A stretch of DNA of 64,000 nt from Vicugna pacos (GCF_048564905.1 NC_132991.1:61139501-61203500), one strand, 5' to 3'. Positions 47,430 to 60,393 are shown, numbered from the stretch's first letter. Program-made: numbers and translations. Notes: generated by a model from the letters alone, not told the origin.

Positions 47430-47585
47430 AACATAGAATTGCTTCCCTTCTGGTTTCTCCTTTGATTCTATCTTTGCCTTCTGGTGATAAACCAAATAAA
47501 TCTAATATCTCTTTTATGTGGCAGCCCATCAAATACATATACAATCCATCCTCTCAGTTTTGTATTTTATAAAGTAGCTATAATT
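47430..47585 (+). mobile_element. possible CR1/L3 LINE fragment
   Basis: AAATCTAATATCTCTTTTAT followed by GTGGCAGCCCATCAAATACA resembles the CR1/L3 3' region ('ccttcaaatatttgaagacagc'). Short and diverged. Confidence 0.45.
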
Positions 47586-49134
47586 AAGGATATTATAAAT
47601 AAATATATCTTTAAATCTTTTAGTTAAATCATCCCCCCAAAACTGAGATTTGTATTTTCTTTTAATGACAGTGAACTGCATCAATCATCCCATTAATAAT
47701 CATGTTTTAGAGACAGAAACAAATACTGCTAATTAGCTGGGGTTAAACAGTGAGTTTGTTAGATGCAGGGGACCCAACCTTACAATTAAGGTTGAACATG
47801 TGATTTGAAGGATGAAATATTCCCACCTGTTCGATATTTTCTTCTGAAATTCATATCAATTAAAGCCAAGGGTTAAGTGATTATCCCCTGAAGGAGCTAG
47901 TTTAAATTTTTTTAATTTAAGGGAAATATATCATCCCCTATTAATTATTTAACAGCAAATGTAGGAAAAAAAATATAGGGTTGTAATGGTCAACTAAAAA
48001 TCTATGTAGTTTAGCGACCAGAATACTAACAAAAACAATAACAGTCCTAAAAAGGTACCAGTTTAAATGACACATTGAATTCCTAATAAACATACACTAC
48101 TTTAAATATAGGACTTTCCTTTAAAAATCAGGATGGGGAGGGATGCTGGAAACAGGTGTTAGAAATTGGTAAAGCTGCAGAGTTCTGAAGGCAAAGCAAT
48201 ATGTGTGGTAAACAAGGAAAATAGCATAATAAGCACTTCCAACAGTCACATAGCCTGTGGCCCAACTGAACCAAGAAGAAAGATGGATCAAAAAGGGCAT
48301 GCCCAGTGTATTTTACAAAACCACTGCTTTCTTTATTCAGCTGTGCTGTCATTTTGTGTTTGACCATTGTTACTTGGTAGGTGAAACGATGAATATGGTG
48401 AGAAAGTCATGTAAGAATCATAGGGATTTCTGTGTTATACCAAAACTTCCCCTGTTTACCACTTGTATTTGAACAAATCCTTTAGTATTTCCAAAAGCAA
48501 ATTGTATTGCAGTTCTTAAACTCAGTGCAAAGCCAACTCAGAATCATAACCTAGGTCAAGGTTACCTGAACGTCCCAAGATAGTGTTAATTTACCATCAC
48601 TGACGGTGACTCATCACTGATTCAGTCAGGGCTGAACATATCTCACGGAAGGGGACAACTGAACTTTTGGTATTACCTTATGCATACTCCAAAAAAGAAG
48701 TCTTTGCAGAGGAAACATCATGAAATCATTACGGAATTTTAAATACCCATGGATACTGTGAAGTTACCATGGCAAAAGAACTGGGAATGTATTCCGTCTG
48801 AAAGAGGTCAAATATAACATATGAAATCGTCACCAGCAAATAGAGCCCTCACCAAAAACAGTAATACTTCAAAGCCTAACAAGGGTGTTAAAGAAAAGCT
48901 AAATGATGATGTCCTCTTGAATGACAAGGATACTAAAAAGGTCAGGGAGAAATACATTGTTGTGAGTAGAAACCTGAAAAGGTAAAGAGAGACCTGAGAG
49001 GGGGTTGTTTTGGTGCTTCACTGTTATTTGAGTGGGTACAGGAGCATCTTCTTACTAAATAGGAAAATGGCATGAAACTATGAGAATATACCTTGATCCC
49101 ATCTCTATTCTTAATAAATTATTTATCTGGCTTA
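47586..49134. other. unannotated stretch with one X-box-like match
   Basis: No gene: overlapping 62-80-codon frames at 48128-48472 on both strands lack domains. GTTACCATGGCAAA at 48763-48776 is a good left X-box half with a near-consensus right half; isolated, so weak. Confidence 0.4.
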
Positions 49135-49300
49135 TTTATTAATTCATAAGGATAATCATTGTCCCTCCCCTGTGCCAGGCACAGTGCTAAGTACTAAGGC
49201 TTATACTGATGAATATTAAGAGGTCACTTCTGCCCTCATACATTTGGTGGATGAAACAGAGGCTAAGCAAATTAGCACACAAATATAATTACAAACTGTG
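49135..49300 (-). mobile_element. L2 LINE 3' end (antisense)
   Basis: CCTGTGCCAGGCACAGTGCT, TGATGAATATTAAGAGG and CTGCCCTCATACATTTGG correspond to the reversed L2 words 'agcacagtgcctggcaca' and 'ccatgagggcag'. The relic may extend weakly to 49430. Confidence 0.78.
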
Positions 49301-52300
49301 ACAAATTCTCTGAAGGTAAAGGAGGAATGCTATAAGAACGTATAAGAAGGATACATGATCTAGTGGTGGGTTTGAGATTGGATATTTGAACTTACATTTA
49401 AATGATTATCACAAAGCAGTGGGCCATGAAGAATATAAGTAAGTGATATTTCTGGTGCTCAGAGCAATGGCAACAGTGACATATATTTTATGTCTGTACT
49501 GAAGTTGAAACAACTTCATTGACCTTTTGATTTCATTTGCTCTCACAAATCACGGTTGACTGCCAATATCATGTGCAGACTATTACTGTTTGAAAAGTGG
49601 ATGGCATCCAGGCACAATTCTAAAACTGACACATCAATACATTAAATTTCCTGTTACGGAGTTGTTTTATTTAAAACTTTGTATTTCTCCCTTTTGTGAA
49701 ACTATTCTGGTATATCGTATGTCCACTAGGGGACAGTGCTGCCCTTTCTTAGAAGAATTATCCTGGACAAGACCAGGTCTTCCGTGTTAGATGTTGGGGG
49801 CAGGGAGGAAGAAGGAATAGCTTTCTCTAGTTTGGAAATGAAAAACAACAACAACAAAAAAAACCCCAGAGACTTTTAAGATTAAAAAAAATGGGTTTGC
49901 ATATTATTTCAAAGGCTGACTTTACAAAAAGATTTATTAACCATTTGTTTTTAATCACTCTTAATTGAAAAGGTACACTGAAATACAAATTAAGAATACC
50001 TGATCAAGGAGCTATTCTTGACTATGCATCACTATAAATATAATTTAAAAGCTGACTGTTTTTAATCTGTGTCCCTAAAAATATCTCAAAAACTTATTTT
50101 TTGTAGTAATTAAGACCTAAAGATATTGTTATTTACTGTATTGTTTACCATATAAAATGAATTTGTATAAGGGGCTTAATAACTGTTAATATAATTTCTC
50201 ATTCTTATATCAAAGAACAGTAATGTTTAAGACCTGTGAATTTCATTACATAAATTATCTTCACTAATTTAAAATGATACTGTAGAAAATTCAGGCTGAA
50301 TTTTATAAAGTATCAATGAGAAACAATCACACACTTTGCTGTGTGAATAGTTGTTAAATATAATACTTAGCTTTTCCTTGCAGTGGCTTTAATTAGCCTT
50401 AATTATTCTGCATGCATCTAAGAAAAGCATCATTTATTTGGTAAATTCTATAAGCATTTTTATTTTATTATCCTGATGTGTTCTGCTACATATTCCTGTG
50501 TTTTAGCTGGCCAGGTTAACATATGAAGTATCAAAATATTTCATGTGGTAAAAGAGTGAAAATGTAACTTTACTGTATTTCTGATTCAGATTTTCTCACA
50601 GTATTTGACATATTTATGTTATGCTTTTTTAACCTATATTATTTTTATATCTTACTACTACTTGAGTATTTGCAAAGGAAAGATATGCACAATTTTATGG
50701 TTGTTTTTAGAATTGGGGGAAATGAAAATTTATAATAGAATTTTTAGGTCATAGGGATTTTCTGGTTAATAGCACTCTGGAAACAAAAATGTACCTAATT
50801 TAAACTAATAGCTTCTTGATTGTTTGTTTTAGAAATGCAAGTAGCCACATTAACCAATGAAGCTAATACTCCTTTGGTTTCTTCCCTCAGATAATACGTA
50901 GGCTTTCCTTTTCCTGTGATGGTTGCTAGAGTTGACCTTGAAGAAGGCAATAGTTATAGGTCTAATTCTGTAGTACTTCCATATGGGAAACTTCCAGTAA
51001 AATACTTGCATAAATCTTTATGCATTAATACTGCTTAAAATAAATGGAAAATTGGACTGACTTATGTACGTGCTTAAATTACTGCAGATCAGGAATAGAT
51101 ACCACATGCTGGTTATAGAGTGGTTATTGTTGCCCTTCCACCTTAGCTCTGTGTTTCTTTTCACATGGACCTCTTGATTATAGCCCAAGAGAGAGAAAAA
51201 ACGTATAATTTAAAATTACCTTCTGTTGATTTGATCAATAAAGTGTATTTAAACGTGTAACATTGACATACTGTGGAATGTGTGGCATTCCTCATGGCAC
51301 ATTTTCTACTTTCATAAATATGCCTGTAATGTGTATTGTGCATTGTGAACCAGGATGATGTCTGCCTCTTGCTATATCTCACACACACACACACACTTCT
51401 AGAAATACTTTCAGTTGTCTGGGGCTGTCAGGCGCCATTGGCATTCTCTTTTCTTCTCTAAAGTTAAAACATGATCCTGTTAGTAAAGGCTAAATGAATA
51501 CGCAGTACTTAATATGAAGTATAAAAAAGATGATTTTGTCCATATTTTAAAAGCTCAAGAACAAAAAAGAAGTTGACTGAGATTGGGTTTCAATTCCTTG
51601 TGTTAGAGGAGCTGGCTCTCTAGAAGGCTGAGGTTTGAGAAAAAAAATAATAAAGTAGAAGTTAGTTTTTAGCCATACAGTCTTTAAAACAAGAACTCAA
51701 GAAGAGTTGGCATAAAGTTGGCATTAGCTGTCCTGAGGATGTGTGAATTAGAATAAAATTTTGAAGCTGACCTGTAATAGCTTTATAAGTACATGTTATA
51801 AAATAGAAACAGTGACAAAGGTTTTGTTATTTCCATTTGACCTTGCAAGGGCTTCACAAGTTGTCAGCCCCTTCAGGAAAATGTACTCTATCAAATGTAA
51901 GAGTATTTCTGATTTTTTTTTTCCAGGTTTTAAGATTACAGCCATCTTCACTGCTTCTGCAAATCTCAGAATCATGTATATAGTAACTTAATAACATTTA
52001 CTGGATGCCTTCTTCACAGCAGACACTTTGTTAGGCAATTTGTGATCAAGAGCAGAAGTAATGAGTAAAATAAAGCTCAAAGAAAGCCTGACTTACCTGC
52101 TTTGGAGTCTGTCTGAGCTGCCAGTTATTTGCATTATCTCCTGTGTATCTGCTATTTACTCATTTTGCATATATTTTAATCACATTAACAAACAGTGTAT
52201 AAGTTATATCATGGTGTCATACAGGTTTATTATTTACTCTTGGGATTTTTAGAACAGGACAGGGCATTTGTTTCTGTATTTGAGCAGTATGCAGAGAATA

Positions 52301-53334
52301 CCTTACATGTGTTGTACCTAAATCTAGGGTAAAATCTGGCCTTGAGAAAATTCGGTGTAAAGTGTTTTTAATTGTAGTAGACTTGTTCTTCACAAAAAAA
52401 AAGGAGTATAGAATTCTTTGACTGTATTTTAAATGAAACTTTTATTTTTCTCACGGTAGTTTCTATTGTAATCTTTTCAACTATATCCCAAGAAAAGCCA
52501 TTTTATCTTTATTCAGGTTGGATGGCCCGCTAAAGCTTAACTAATTGCACTTGGGGTAACACACGCTATTCTGGAATATCTTATCGATAGTTATTTAAAT
52601 CTGATTGCCTTTATTCAATGTGTCTAACTCTTGTCCCCAGTACCTTATCTTGCAATGCTCATGGCTTTAGCACTTATTTCCTGAGCTCTGCCCTTTCATG
52701 TTTGTTTGAGCTTGCTGATTGTTCACATCTGGTACTGCTATTTGATGGATCTTAGGGCATTTCACTTTTTAAATCTCAATTTGTCCTTCTTTTTTCCAAT
52801 ATTCTCTCTTCTTTATCATGGTCCTAGAGTTATTTTATTTCGCCTTTAATAAGCATCCCTTCTAGATTTCTTAGAATTTTTAATTATGGTTCAATGGTCT
52901 TTATTCTTTTTAAACCTTTCAAATCTTTGATTAAGTGCTCAAAAGTAGTTTAAATTATATGATTAGGTAAACTCTGAGAAATGCACAGAATTCTTATAAA
53001 TACTTATATGTATTATATAAAAAGCAGTGTAAGTGCACATGTTTAACATTACATGTAGAAATTCTAAAATTAATTATAGAGGGCTAAATAAATTTGCACC
53101 CAGCAACATGATTCATATACACTGTCACAATACCCCTGTTGGTTGTCATTGTCAATATTTATAGATTAATAGTTGTAGTTGTTTTCACATAATCACTTGT
53201 GTGACTAGAGTGATTCTTTTCCACTGTGAATCTTAAGTGAGTTTTCTGTTGAAACTTCTCCTAGCTGTACACTGGGGGAAATATTATTAAGGATTTTTAT
53301 AGAGAGAAATTATGTCTTTATTTTCCCAGTCACT
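49301..53334. other. unannotated, mostly unique AT-rich stretch
   Basis: No gene is supported and no repeat family is named except a nine-unit CA run at 51379-51396. The block at 50380-50470 contains homeodomain-like words (TTTAATTAGCCTTAATTATT). Confidence 0.45.
51379..51396. repeat. (CA)n microsatellite, short
   Basis: About nine CA units. Confidence 0.85.
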
Positions 53335-53890
53335 CATACTTAAAACCTTGTTGTCATCTTGACCCTCATTATTCCATTATCCTCTCCTTCAGTCACTGAA
53401 TCCTACAGATTCTTCCTAGAAAAATCCCATTGGCCTCCTTCAATCCCTTTATATTCCCACTGAAACCGTCATGTAGTTATATTCAAATTCCTAGACAACA
53501 TGCTTCTCTCTCCTTGGTTGGACATTCAAAACACTCCACAGTCTGACACGGGTCACCTTTCCAGGATAAGCTCTCATGGGCCTCCTGTTTGAATCGTCCA
53601 CACCATTTCTCCAGTCCTCTTGTAGTCATCTTTACATACGTTTCTATAGCTGTATCCTTTCCTGCCTAGAATCTCTGCCCACTCCCCTTCTTTCCAAAGG
53701 CTTCTTCGAATAGTTGCCCAATAACTCAAGTCACAGACGTCTCATATTCGGCTCCCTTGTTATTGTTTATCTCTTTATGTATAAGATGTATCTCTTCAAC
53801 TAGGTGACAGGAATAAGTCATATTTGCCCCATCCCTGTATCCCCAGTTTCTAGAAGCATCTTTTATTTAGTAAATATTTTATTGATTACT
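53335..53890 (+). mobile_element. L2 LINE relic
   Basis: TTCAGTCACTGAATCCTACA, CATTCAAAACACTCCACAGT ('attcaaggccctccatgatc'), ATCCTTTCCTGCCTAGAATC ('ttccctctgcctggaatg'), GCTTCTTCGAATAGTTGCCC and CCATCCCTGTATCCCCAGTT follow the L2 order from late ORF2 into the 3' UTR. No usable frame remains. Confidence 0.82.
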
Positions 53891-54713
53891 TTAAATCTTC
53901 CATACAAAGTGCCTAAATAATGATATTTATTATTTTGTCATCCTATCTCCATGAAAATGTTATTAAATTTTCATGACTGTTGCTGTTATTATAGCAATAT
54001 TACTTTCCTCCATGGAGCATTGCCATCACCTGGCCCTTTGAGTGTAAGGACAATAATAACACAAATTTAATTAAAAAATGTTATGTACTCCCTAACCAAG
54101 TAGATTCCCTTTTCATCAATAAAACAAAAGCTCTATTGAATGTGTTATTGCACTGATAAAGTAATTTCAAAATAGATTACAATGCAAATGAGTTGGCTAG
54201 GTTGTATTTTTGTTCTTGGTAGAAATGCGAGGGACCCGATATGTGATGATGATGGATTTCTAGTTAAAATGGACTCTTTCTGACTTAATAGAAGTATGGC
54301 TTAAAAATAAAAGCTGACCATTAGTAAGTGTAATGTTGACTATGGTGCTTTTATGTGTGGAGAAATACTAATCTATTGAATGTCATGAATGAAGTAGAGA
54401 AAAATAGCCTTGAAATTTACATGTTTTACAAAGAGTGGCAGCAGCGATTCTCACTGATATTACAAAATTTATGTTTCATTTTGTATTAGATTTTTAAATG
54501 AAGAGGCACACAAAAAAGGAAGAAGTCAAACATATAATGACGTAAGTGCAGGCAAATGTCTCTCAAATCATTTTTAGTTTTTTTAAAAAAACAGTGTATT
54601 TATTTTATATGTCATATTATTTTTGCTGTTTTCCTTCAAGGACAAAAATTTATCTGTGTGTTAAAAACTAAAGACATTATATTTTCCATAGACTCTCTAC
54701 AATGGCCCCTTTG

Positions 54714-54759
54714 TAAGAAGAAGAAGGAGAAAAAGAAGAGGAAGAGGAAGAAGAAGGGA
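54714..54759. repeat. GAA/GGA-rich homopurine tract
   Basis: About 46 bases almost purely A and G on the + strand, largely in AAG/GAA steps. Such tracts can form triplex structures. In one frame it reads as a lysine- and arginine-rich run, which I regard as a by-product. Confidence 0.85.
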
Positions 54760-56141
54760 GTTATTGTCAAGACAGAGTCATTTCATCACAAAGTCATTTT
54801 CAGCAATCTACCAGGTCAGAGCATCCAAACAGCTTTTGTCTTCCCTTCTGTTTCAGATTAAGTTGTTTATTGGAACTTTTGTGAGTTATTTAAAAATGAA
54901 GAAAATGATATTATTTATTTTTAAAAATTTGCCATAGTAAAATTTAAATTACCAAATTTATCAAGTATATGGCACAAGGTAATAACTTCAACTCTTTTTT
55001 TAAGAATACAAAATATTCTTTGAATTTGGCATTGTTCTTTATAGTCAATAGTATGCTTACAAAATATAATGATAGGGTGTAACAAATAAAATTTTTAAAA
55101 TAAAATAAAACATGATTTGTCTAAAGCTATATGTGTAGATGAAAATATCTAATGGCTTCTACATACTGATTTAGTACATTTGTTGCTGGAAATTATTTAC
55201 AGATTGTTTTAAATTGGATTAAATTACATAACAACACACATATGAGAAAAATATTTCATAAATTACATGGGGTAGGTGTAAATAATGTGCCAGGTTCTAG
55301 ACTTTAAGTATTTTTAAGATCATAATATCATATCTCTGAATACACCATACCAATTATTCTTTATATTTCTAACTTACTGAAGTAAACATACCTTTAAACA
55401 TAAACTAGAATGAATTCAAATTTATAGAGAAATTACAATTTTTTAAGGCCAATTTTATATACTAAATTTATATAAAGATGACAAAAATCTTCCAAGTTAT
55501 ACACCATATGGGTATAATAATCAGAATAAAATTATGTGAGAAAAACAGAAAACATACAAAAAAGCCATACAAAGATTTAATGGTAATTGCCTAAATATTC
55601 CTTGGTTTATAAGACCAGCATGTAGTGAAGTACATACTTGGGACTCAGCTCCTTGAGGACAAGCCCTTGTCTATGACAAGGCTTTCAAACTTCAGGGTTG
55701 AACACAGCACCCATGCTGTAGCATATATTTGCTAGACTCAGTTAAACCCACAGAAGCAGGGTTTGTAACAACTGTTAACACAGAAAAGAGAAATACACTG
55801 ACCCACTTCTGCATGCAGAGAGCTAGAAATACTAGTTCTGCTCTTTCTGGGGTGATCTTAACAACCATGGTATGAATCTGATCAATATTAATTCCATCTG
55901 ATAATCCTGTGCGTACATTTACAAAACTTGTTTGGATTTCTCTAAAATATGGACTATAGAGCACAAAAATTGTCTTTTGTTTATTTTTATATCACCTCAT
56001 GTTGCCTGGTAGAGAGAACTTCACAAACAGCAAGAATTAAATAATTAAATAAATGTCTATTAAACTGGCATTATCCCAAACCCTCTGAATACAAATCAGA
56101 AACATTTTCTGGAACATGATTTTTATATTTTTACCAAAGAA

Positions 56142-56206
56142 TTATATATACACATATGTAACACTATGTATATGTATATATATGTGTGTGTGTGTATATA
56201 CGTATA
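56142..56206. repeat. mixed TA/TG dinucleotide patch
   Basis: Interrupted TATATA and TGTGTG blocks in series, of alternating purine-pyrimidine type. Confidence 0.8.
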
Positions 56207-57333
56207 AGTTATAAGCAGACATGAACACGTTTCAGAATTAATGTTATTTTTACAACTTTTAGAGTTGACTTTTAGGTTGAAACATTGATTGAAGTTAATT
56301 GTGTATTTTATGTGTTTTCCATGACAATTGCCACTGTAATTTTTATTTATTTAAATGTAATTTTGAAAAAGGAAAGAGTGGGAATTCAAGGAAGAAGAAA
56401 CCCACTTCACAGTGTAACATCGAGTCCTTTCAATTGTGTGTTTTTCTATGTTGAGTTTTGGGAAGGGACTTTGAAGAGATATCTTCTGAAATCTTTACTA
56501 TTTAGCAAGCATACAGTAAATACAAGTGGATTTTAAAATTTATCTTGTCTCTCAAAGTTTGGTCTTAGGTTTGTTCTATTTGATTCATTTTTTTCTTTTT
56601 TTTTATTACTTACCTAGAGAGAGATTAGGTGAATGTTTGTCAAGTATACAAATGAATTTAAGTTCATTGAATTCAGTTGTATTTTAGGAGGGGAAAGGTA
56701 TAAAATTCAACAAATTGCCTTTACAAGTCATCTCACAAAAATTACATAAAGCACAAGGGAAACTAGTATAAACAAGGGAAATATGAAGGGAAATGCTCCT
56801 CTACCTCCATATCTCCAGTTTCCTCCTAAATCAAGGTGGCCTCTTGGTCTCATTAGACTAAGGAAGGTGCTCTCAGTATCACCCCTTTATTGACTCCTAG
56901 TTTCCAGGTGTGTTCCAGTAGGATATATGCTATAAGAAGGGTTTTATTATAGGAATTGGCTCACAGGATTATGGAAGAGGAGAAGTCCCATGATTGCCAT
57001 CTGCAATCTGGAGAACTAGGAAAGCTGGTGGTAAAATTGAGTCCAAGTCCAAAGAGCAGTGACGTCAGAGGGCAGAAGAAGATGGAAGTCTCAGCTCATG
57101 CAGAGAGAGACAATTTGCCCTTCCTCTGCCTTTTTGCTCTATTTGGGACCTCAGTGGACTGGATGATGCCCACCTACATTGGTGAGGGTGATCTTTACTC
57201 AGTCTACTGATTCAAATGATAATCTCTTCTGGAGATATGGTCATAGACACACCAATAAATTATGTTTGATCAGCTCTCTGGGCAACTTTTAGCCCAGTCA
57301 AATTGACACATAAAATTAACCATTACATGAAGT

Positions 57334-57354
57334 ATGACAGTTTTCTATTGCTCA
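57334..57354 (-). mobile_element. MaLR (MLT1-like) LTR, outer piece
   Basis: ATGACAGTTTTCTATTGCT matches the reversed terminus of MLT1-type LTRs ('gtgttagttttctattgct'). It looks like the detached end of the LTR that resumes near 57903, separated by a later LTR insertion. Confidence 0.55.
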
Positions 57355-57902
57355 GAGCAGGGAGATCCAGCCACCAATCCCAAGAATGGAGAATGACAAA
57401 GATTATAACAATGCCAACGGCTAGAATTAGGAGCCCACAGACCTTAGCTGACTGCATCTTCCATGGCTTTGGAGTTACCAAGGAGAACTCAACACACAAG
57501 GGTTAGATTAATGCTTTACTCATAGGGGTGCGGCAAGGTCAACATCTTTTGTGTGGGCCAGTCTCCCATGGGCAGGAGCTTCCTCCTGACAGCCGACCCA
57601 GGCTCATGGGAATGCAAGTACCCCTTTCATGCTGCAGACTAAGACCTTTTTACCTAAGGGTGGTGGGGGAGGGCAGACATACTGATGGAGCTGGCCAAGT
57701 GCCATCTAATACACATATAAGCAATCCAAAGAAGTTCACTGCATACCTAGAACAAGGGAAAGAAGTCCCTGGTAAGAAAGAAATCTGAGGCCAAGCAACA
57801 GCTCAACACCCACCTTCCTTATCAGGGAATATTTCAGACCCAGGACACTGTGCATTCCTGGAGAGGGGCAGCAGATCCCATGACAGCTGCTTCCCCAACA
57901 GC
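57355..57902 (-). mobile_element. ERV LTR-like insertion (probable ERV1, relic)
   Basis: About 550 bases of GC-richer sequence interrupt the MaLR LTR. Read on the minus strand it begins TGTTGGGGAAGCAGCTGTCA, as retroviral LTRs begin with TG. Later it has ATGAGTAAAGCATTAATCTA, with a variant poly(A) signal where one would be expected. No retroviral genes are attached, so it looks like a solo LTR. The family is not certain. It is younger than the MaLR LTR it interrupts. Confidence 0.5.
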
Positions 57903-58421
57903 TGTACTAACAAGTTACTGCAAACTTTGTGACTCAGAACAACTCAAATTTATTTTCTCACTGTTCCATGTTTCAGAAGTCTAGGCACAGCATGGCTTAG
58001 TTTGATTCTCTGTTATAATCAAGGAGTCAGCAGGGCTGGGCTTCTATCTGGAAGTGCTAGGGATAATTCCATTTCCAAGTTCATTTTGGTTATTAGAAAA
58101 ATTCAGTTCCTTGTTGTAGGACTGAGGTTTCCGATTTTTTTTTTTTTAAAACAAGTGGCTCCTTTCATTTTCAAGCCAACAACAGAATGTGGAATCCTTT
58201 GCTTTGAATCTCTGCCAGCCTTTCTGCTACAGCTGAAGAAAGATCTCTGCTTTTCAGGGGTAATGAGATTAGATTAGGCTCACACTGATAATCCAGGATA
58301 ATATCCCTTTTTTAACGTCATTTGATTAGTAACTTTAATTATATCCTTTATGTAATCTAACAAATTCACAGGAGTAACACCAGGGGGTGACAGTCGTGGA
58401 GATCAAATTCTGACCACCACA
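57903..58421 (-). mobile_element. MaLR (MLT1-like) LTR, main part
   Basis: Reversed MLT1-type order: AACAAGTTACTGCAAACTTT, GAACAACTCAAATTTATTTT, then GATTAGATTAGGCTCACACT and GATAATCCAGGATAATATCC, AACAAATTCACAGGAGTAAC, ending CTGACCACCACA. Together with 57334-57354 it forms one old ERVL-MaLR LTR split by the insertion between. A fossil of eutherian age without internal genes. Confidence 0.78.
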
Positions 58422-58439
58422 CCGGTTCCAACTGGTGTT

Positions 58440-58890
58440 CTATAGGCATCTTCTTCCCCGACCTCTCTCTGCAGCATTTGACCTTAATTATTCATTCACT
58501 GAAGCTCTGCTTCCTTGGATTGAAAAAATAATTTTAAGTTGTTTCTTCTACTGGATCCAGCTTTACTTTTTTACTCTCCTTTGCTCTTCCTAAGTTCATT
58601 TACTTTTAAATATTGGAGTTTCCCATCCTCACTCAGTCTCTTTTTACCTTTTACTTCCTAGAAAGATTAAATCCATGTTCAGGATTTCAATATCACTTAC
58701 ACTCGTGATCCTCAGATCTGTCTCATCCAATTTAAAAGCATTTACTAAGGATGTGTTTTTCCTGTTAGGCTGAAAGTCCCATAAGGGCAGGATCACAATT
58801 GTACTGCTCATAGGGAATTCCTAGCATGTCCTCTGTGTGTAACATGGGGTATATCTTTAGAAATATTTGTTGAATGAATAAATGGAGGGA
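58440..58890 (+). mobile_element. L2 LINE relic
   Basis: CGACCTCTCTCTGCAGCATT with TGACCTTAATTATTCATTCA and the later CATCCTCACTCAGTCTCTTT resemble L2 ORF2. The 3' end is clear: GAAAGTCCCATAAGGGCAGG, then AGAAATATTTGTTGAATGAA with TAAATGG. It carries several internal losses relative to the family. Confidence 0.75.
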
Positions 58891-59229
58891 TATAGGTATA
58901 AACATAAAATTGCAATATAATGTGGTAAATGACCCAGTAAGGGTGCTGTGGAATCCCGCACTGAAAATCAACATTTAAATCAGTGTGAAATTTCAAGAAA
59001 GATCACCAGAAGTGATGATGCCTGAACTGGATTTTGAACACAAATCTCAGACTAGAATTACTTTCTGACACCAAGCATATATTCTAGACAACAACCACAA
59101 ATGAAAGTCAACTCATTTTATTTCTGTAGAAATGTTGCTTTCACTTATATTCTTTGTCTTAGAGAAAGATTCATCAGGCAGGTCTTCCACGCCAGAGACC
59201 TGGAAATTCAATCTTGATTGTCCCCTCCC
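58891..59229. other. unannotated stretch
   Basis: No gene or nameable repeat between the two L2 relics. Confidence 0.4.
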
Positions 59230-59939
59230 TTAATCCCACGCCAGTGCTAACGATGACATTGTTTCTATAGATTCTCTTCAATTACTTGAATCCTCCCTTT
59301 GATTATGCATTACCCTTGTTTATGATAATAACCAACGATCTCCACATCACTACTGTCCATCTCTTAAAATCCATTCTTAACTCTGCTACTCATGTAGTCT
59401 TTCTGAAATACAAATGTTACCATAACACTCCCTGCTTGTAACCCTTCGATTTCACCCTCATCCTACCTGATTAGGTCCAGACTTCTTGCACAAGGCCCTC
59501 CATGACCTGGTACCAGCCTGCCTTTCTACCTTCTTGCTGCCCAGTGCACTTTATAGTCCACATCTACCAACATACTTTCTAAGACTCAAATATGCCAAGT
59601 ACTTCACGCATGGCTGTAGCACATTCTGGTCCCTCTGCTTAAAATGCTCAAATGAGTCCCCTGGAACTGTTGCCTTCTGGGAACTCATATTCATCTTTCA
59701 AGTCTCCTGGTAAGTTTACCTTCTCTGTGAACCTTTTCGGGATGCTCCACAACCCTCTTAGCCTATTCTAGCTGGGTACTGCTCTCCTTTGTGTTCCGAC
59801 GGTACTGTATGCATAGCTTGGAGATTGTTCTTACCTACATTTTTGGAACTTTAAAATTACCCATTTGTCTCCTCCTGAGTAGGCAGGGAGATCCATAAAG
59901 GCAAGAACTATCTTTTATTTATCATTATATTCCTATCTG
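59230..59939 (+). mobile_element. L2 LINE, long ORF2 and 3' region relic
   Basis: One of the best-kept L2 copies here. In order: CTTTCTGAAATACAAATGTT ('tttctaaaatacaaatctga'), CCCTGCTTGTAACCCTTCGA, TTAGGTCCAGACTTCTTGCA ('ataaagtccaaactcctta'), AGGCCCTCCATGACCTGGTA, CCTCTGCTTAAAATGCTCAA, CATATTCATCTTTCAAGTCT and CCATAAAGGCAAGAACTATC. A 75-codon frame at 59486-59713 includes the protein word KALHDL but is not intact L2 protein. Confidence 0.87.
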
Positions 59940-60160
59940 TTTACAAACACTTTTCAAATATTAGCTCATTTAAAGTTCTCCAACTCAGCTGGATCCTGTT
60001 ATCATTCCCATTTTACAGGGGAGGAAACTAAAGTACCCAGAAGTTAAATAACATACTCAAGGTTGCCCACTTGGTAAGTGGCATTGTTAGGACTGGTCCT
60101 AGTTGGTTTAGCTCTCGTGTTTCTGCTCTTAATCTCTATGCTCTCTTCTGGAAAACGTTG
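59940..60160 (-). mobile_element. MIR SINE (antisense)
   Basis: CAAATATTAGCTCATTTAAA, CATTCCCATTTTACAGGGGA, GGAAACTAAAGTACCCAGAA and CTCAAGGTTGCCCACTTGGT are reversed MIR from 3' part to core, followed by a decayed tRNA-like head. Confidence 0.85.
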
Positions 60161-60393
60161 TGATTTGCAGGTTTCCTTAACTTTACTGTGAGCACTTTAT
60201 AGACATCGACATGTTCTTTGTACCATTTGCCTCTCTTTCCCCTCCCACTATATACACATACAAACTCACAGCATCTATGGCCAACAACTAATAATCAAAA
60301 GAACTTGTTATATGAACACAAATGTATTAAAAGTGGATTTATTTCTCTTTATTTTAATAGTCTCTTGTACTTAAATGTACATTAAGTCAATTC

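Larger units (their letters stand above)
53891..57333. other. unannotated AT-rich stretch
   Basis: No gene is supported. The 101-codon frame at 54556-54861 is open only because it crosses a purine tract. No repeat family is named before the LTR cluster at 57334. Confidence 0.45.

Noticed and set aside
54556-54861. 101-codon frame with a lysine/arginine-rich run resembling a nuclear-localisation signal
   Set aside because: The basic run is the translation of the homopurine tract; the rest has no protein-like features.
59486-59713. 75-codon frame as a small gene
   Set aside because: KALHDL and neighbouring residues are L2 ORF2; the frame lies within the L2 relic.
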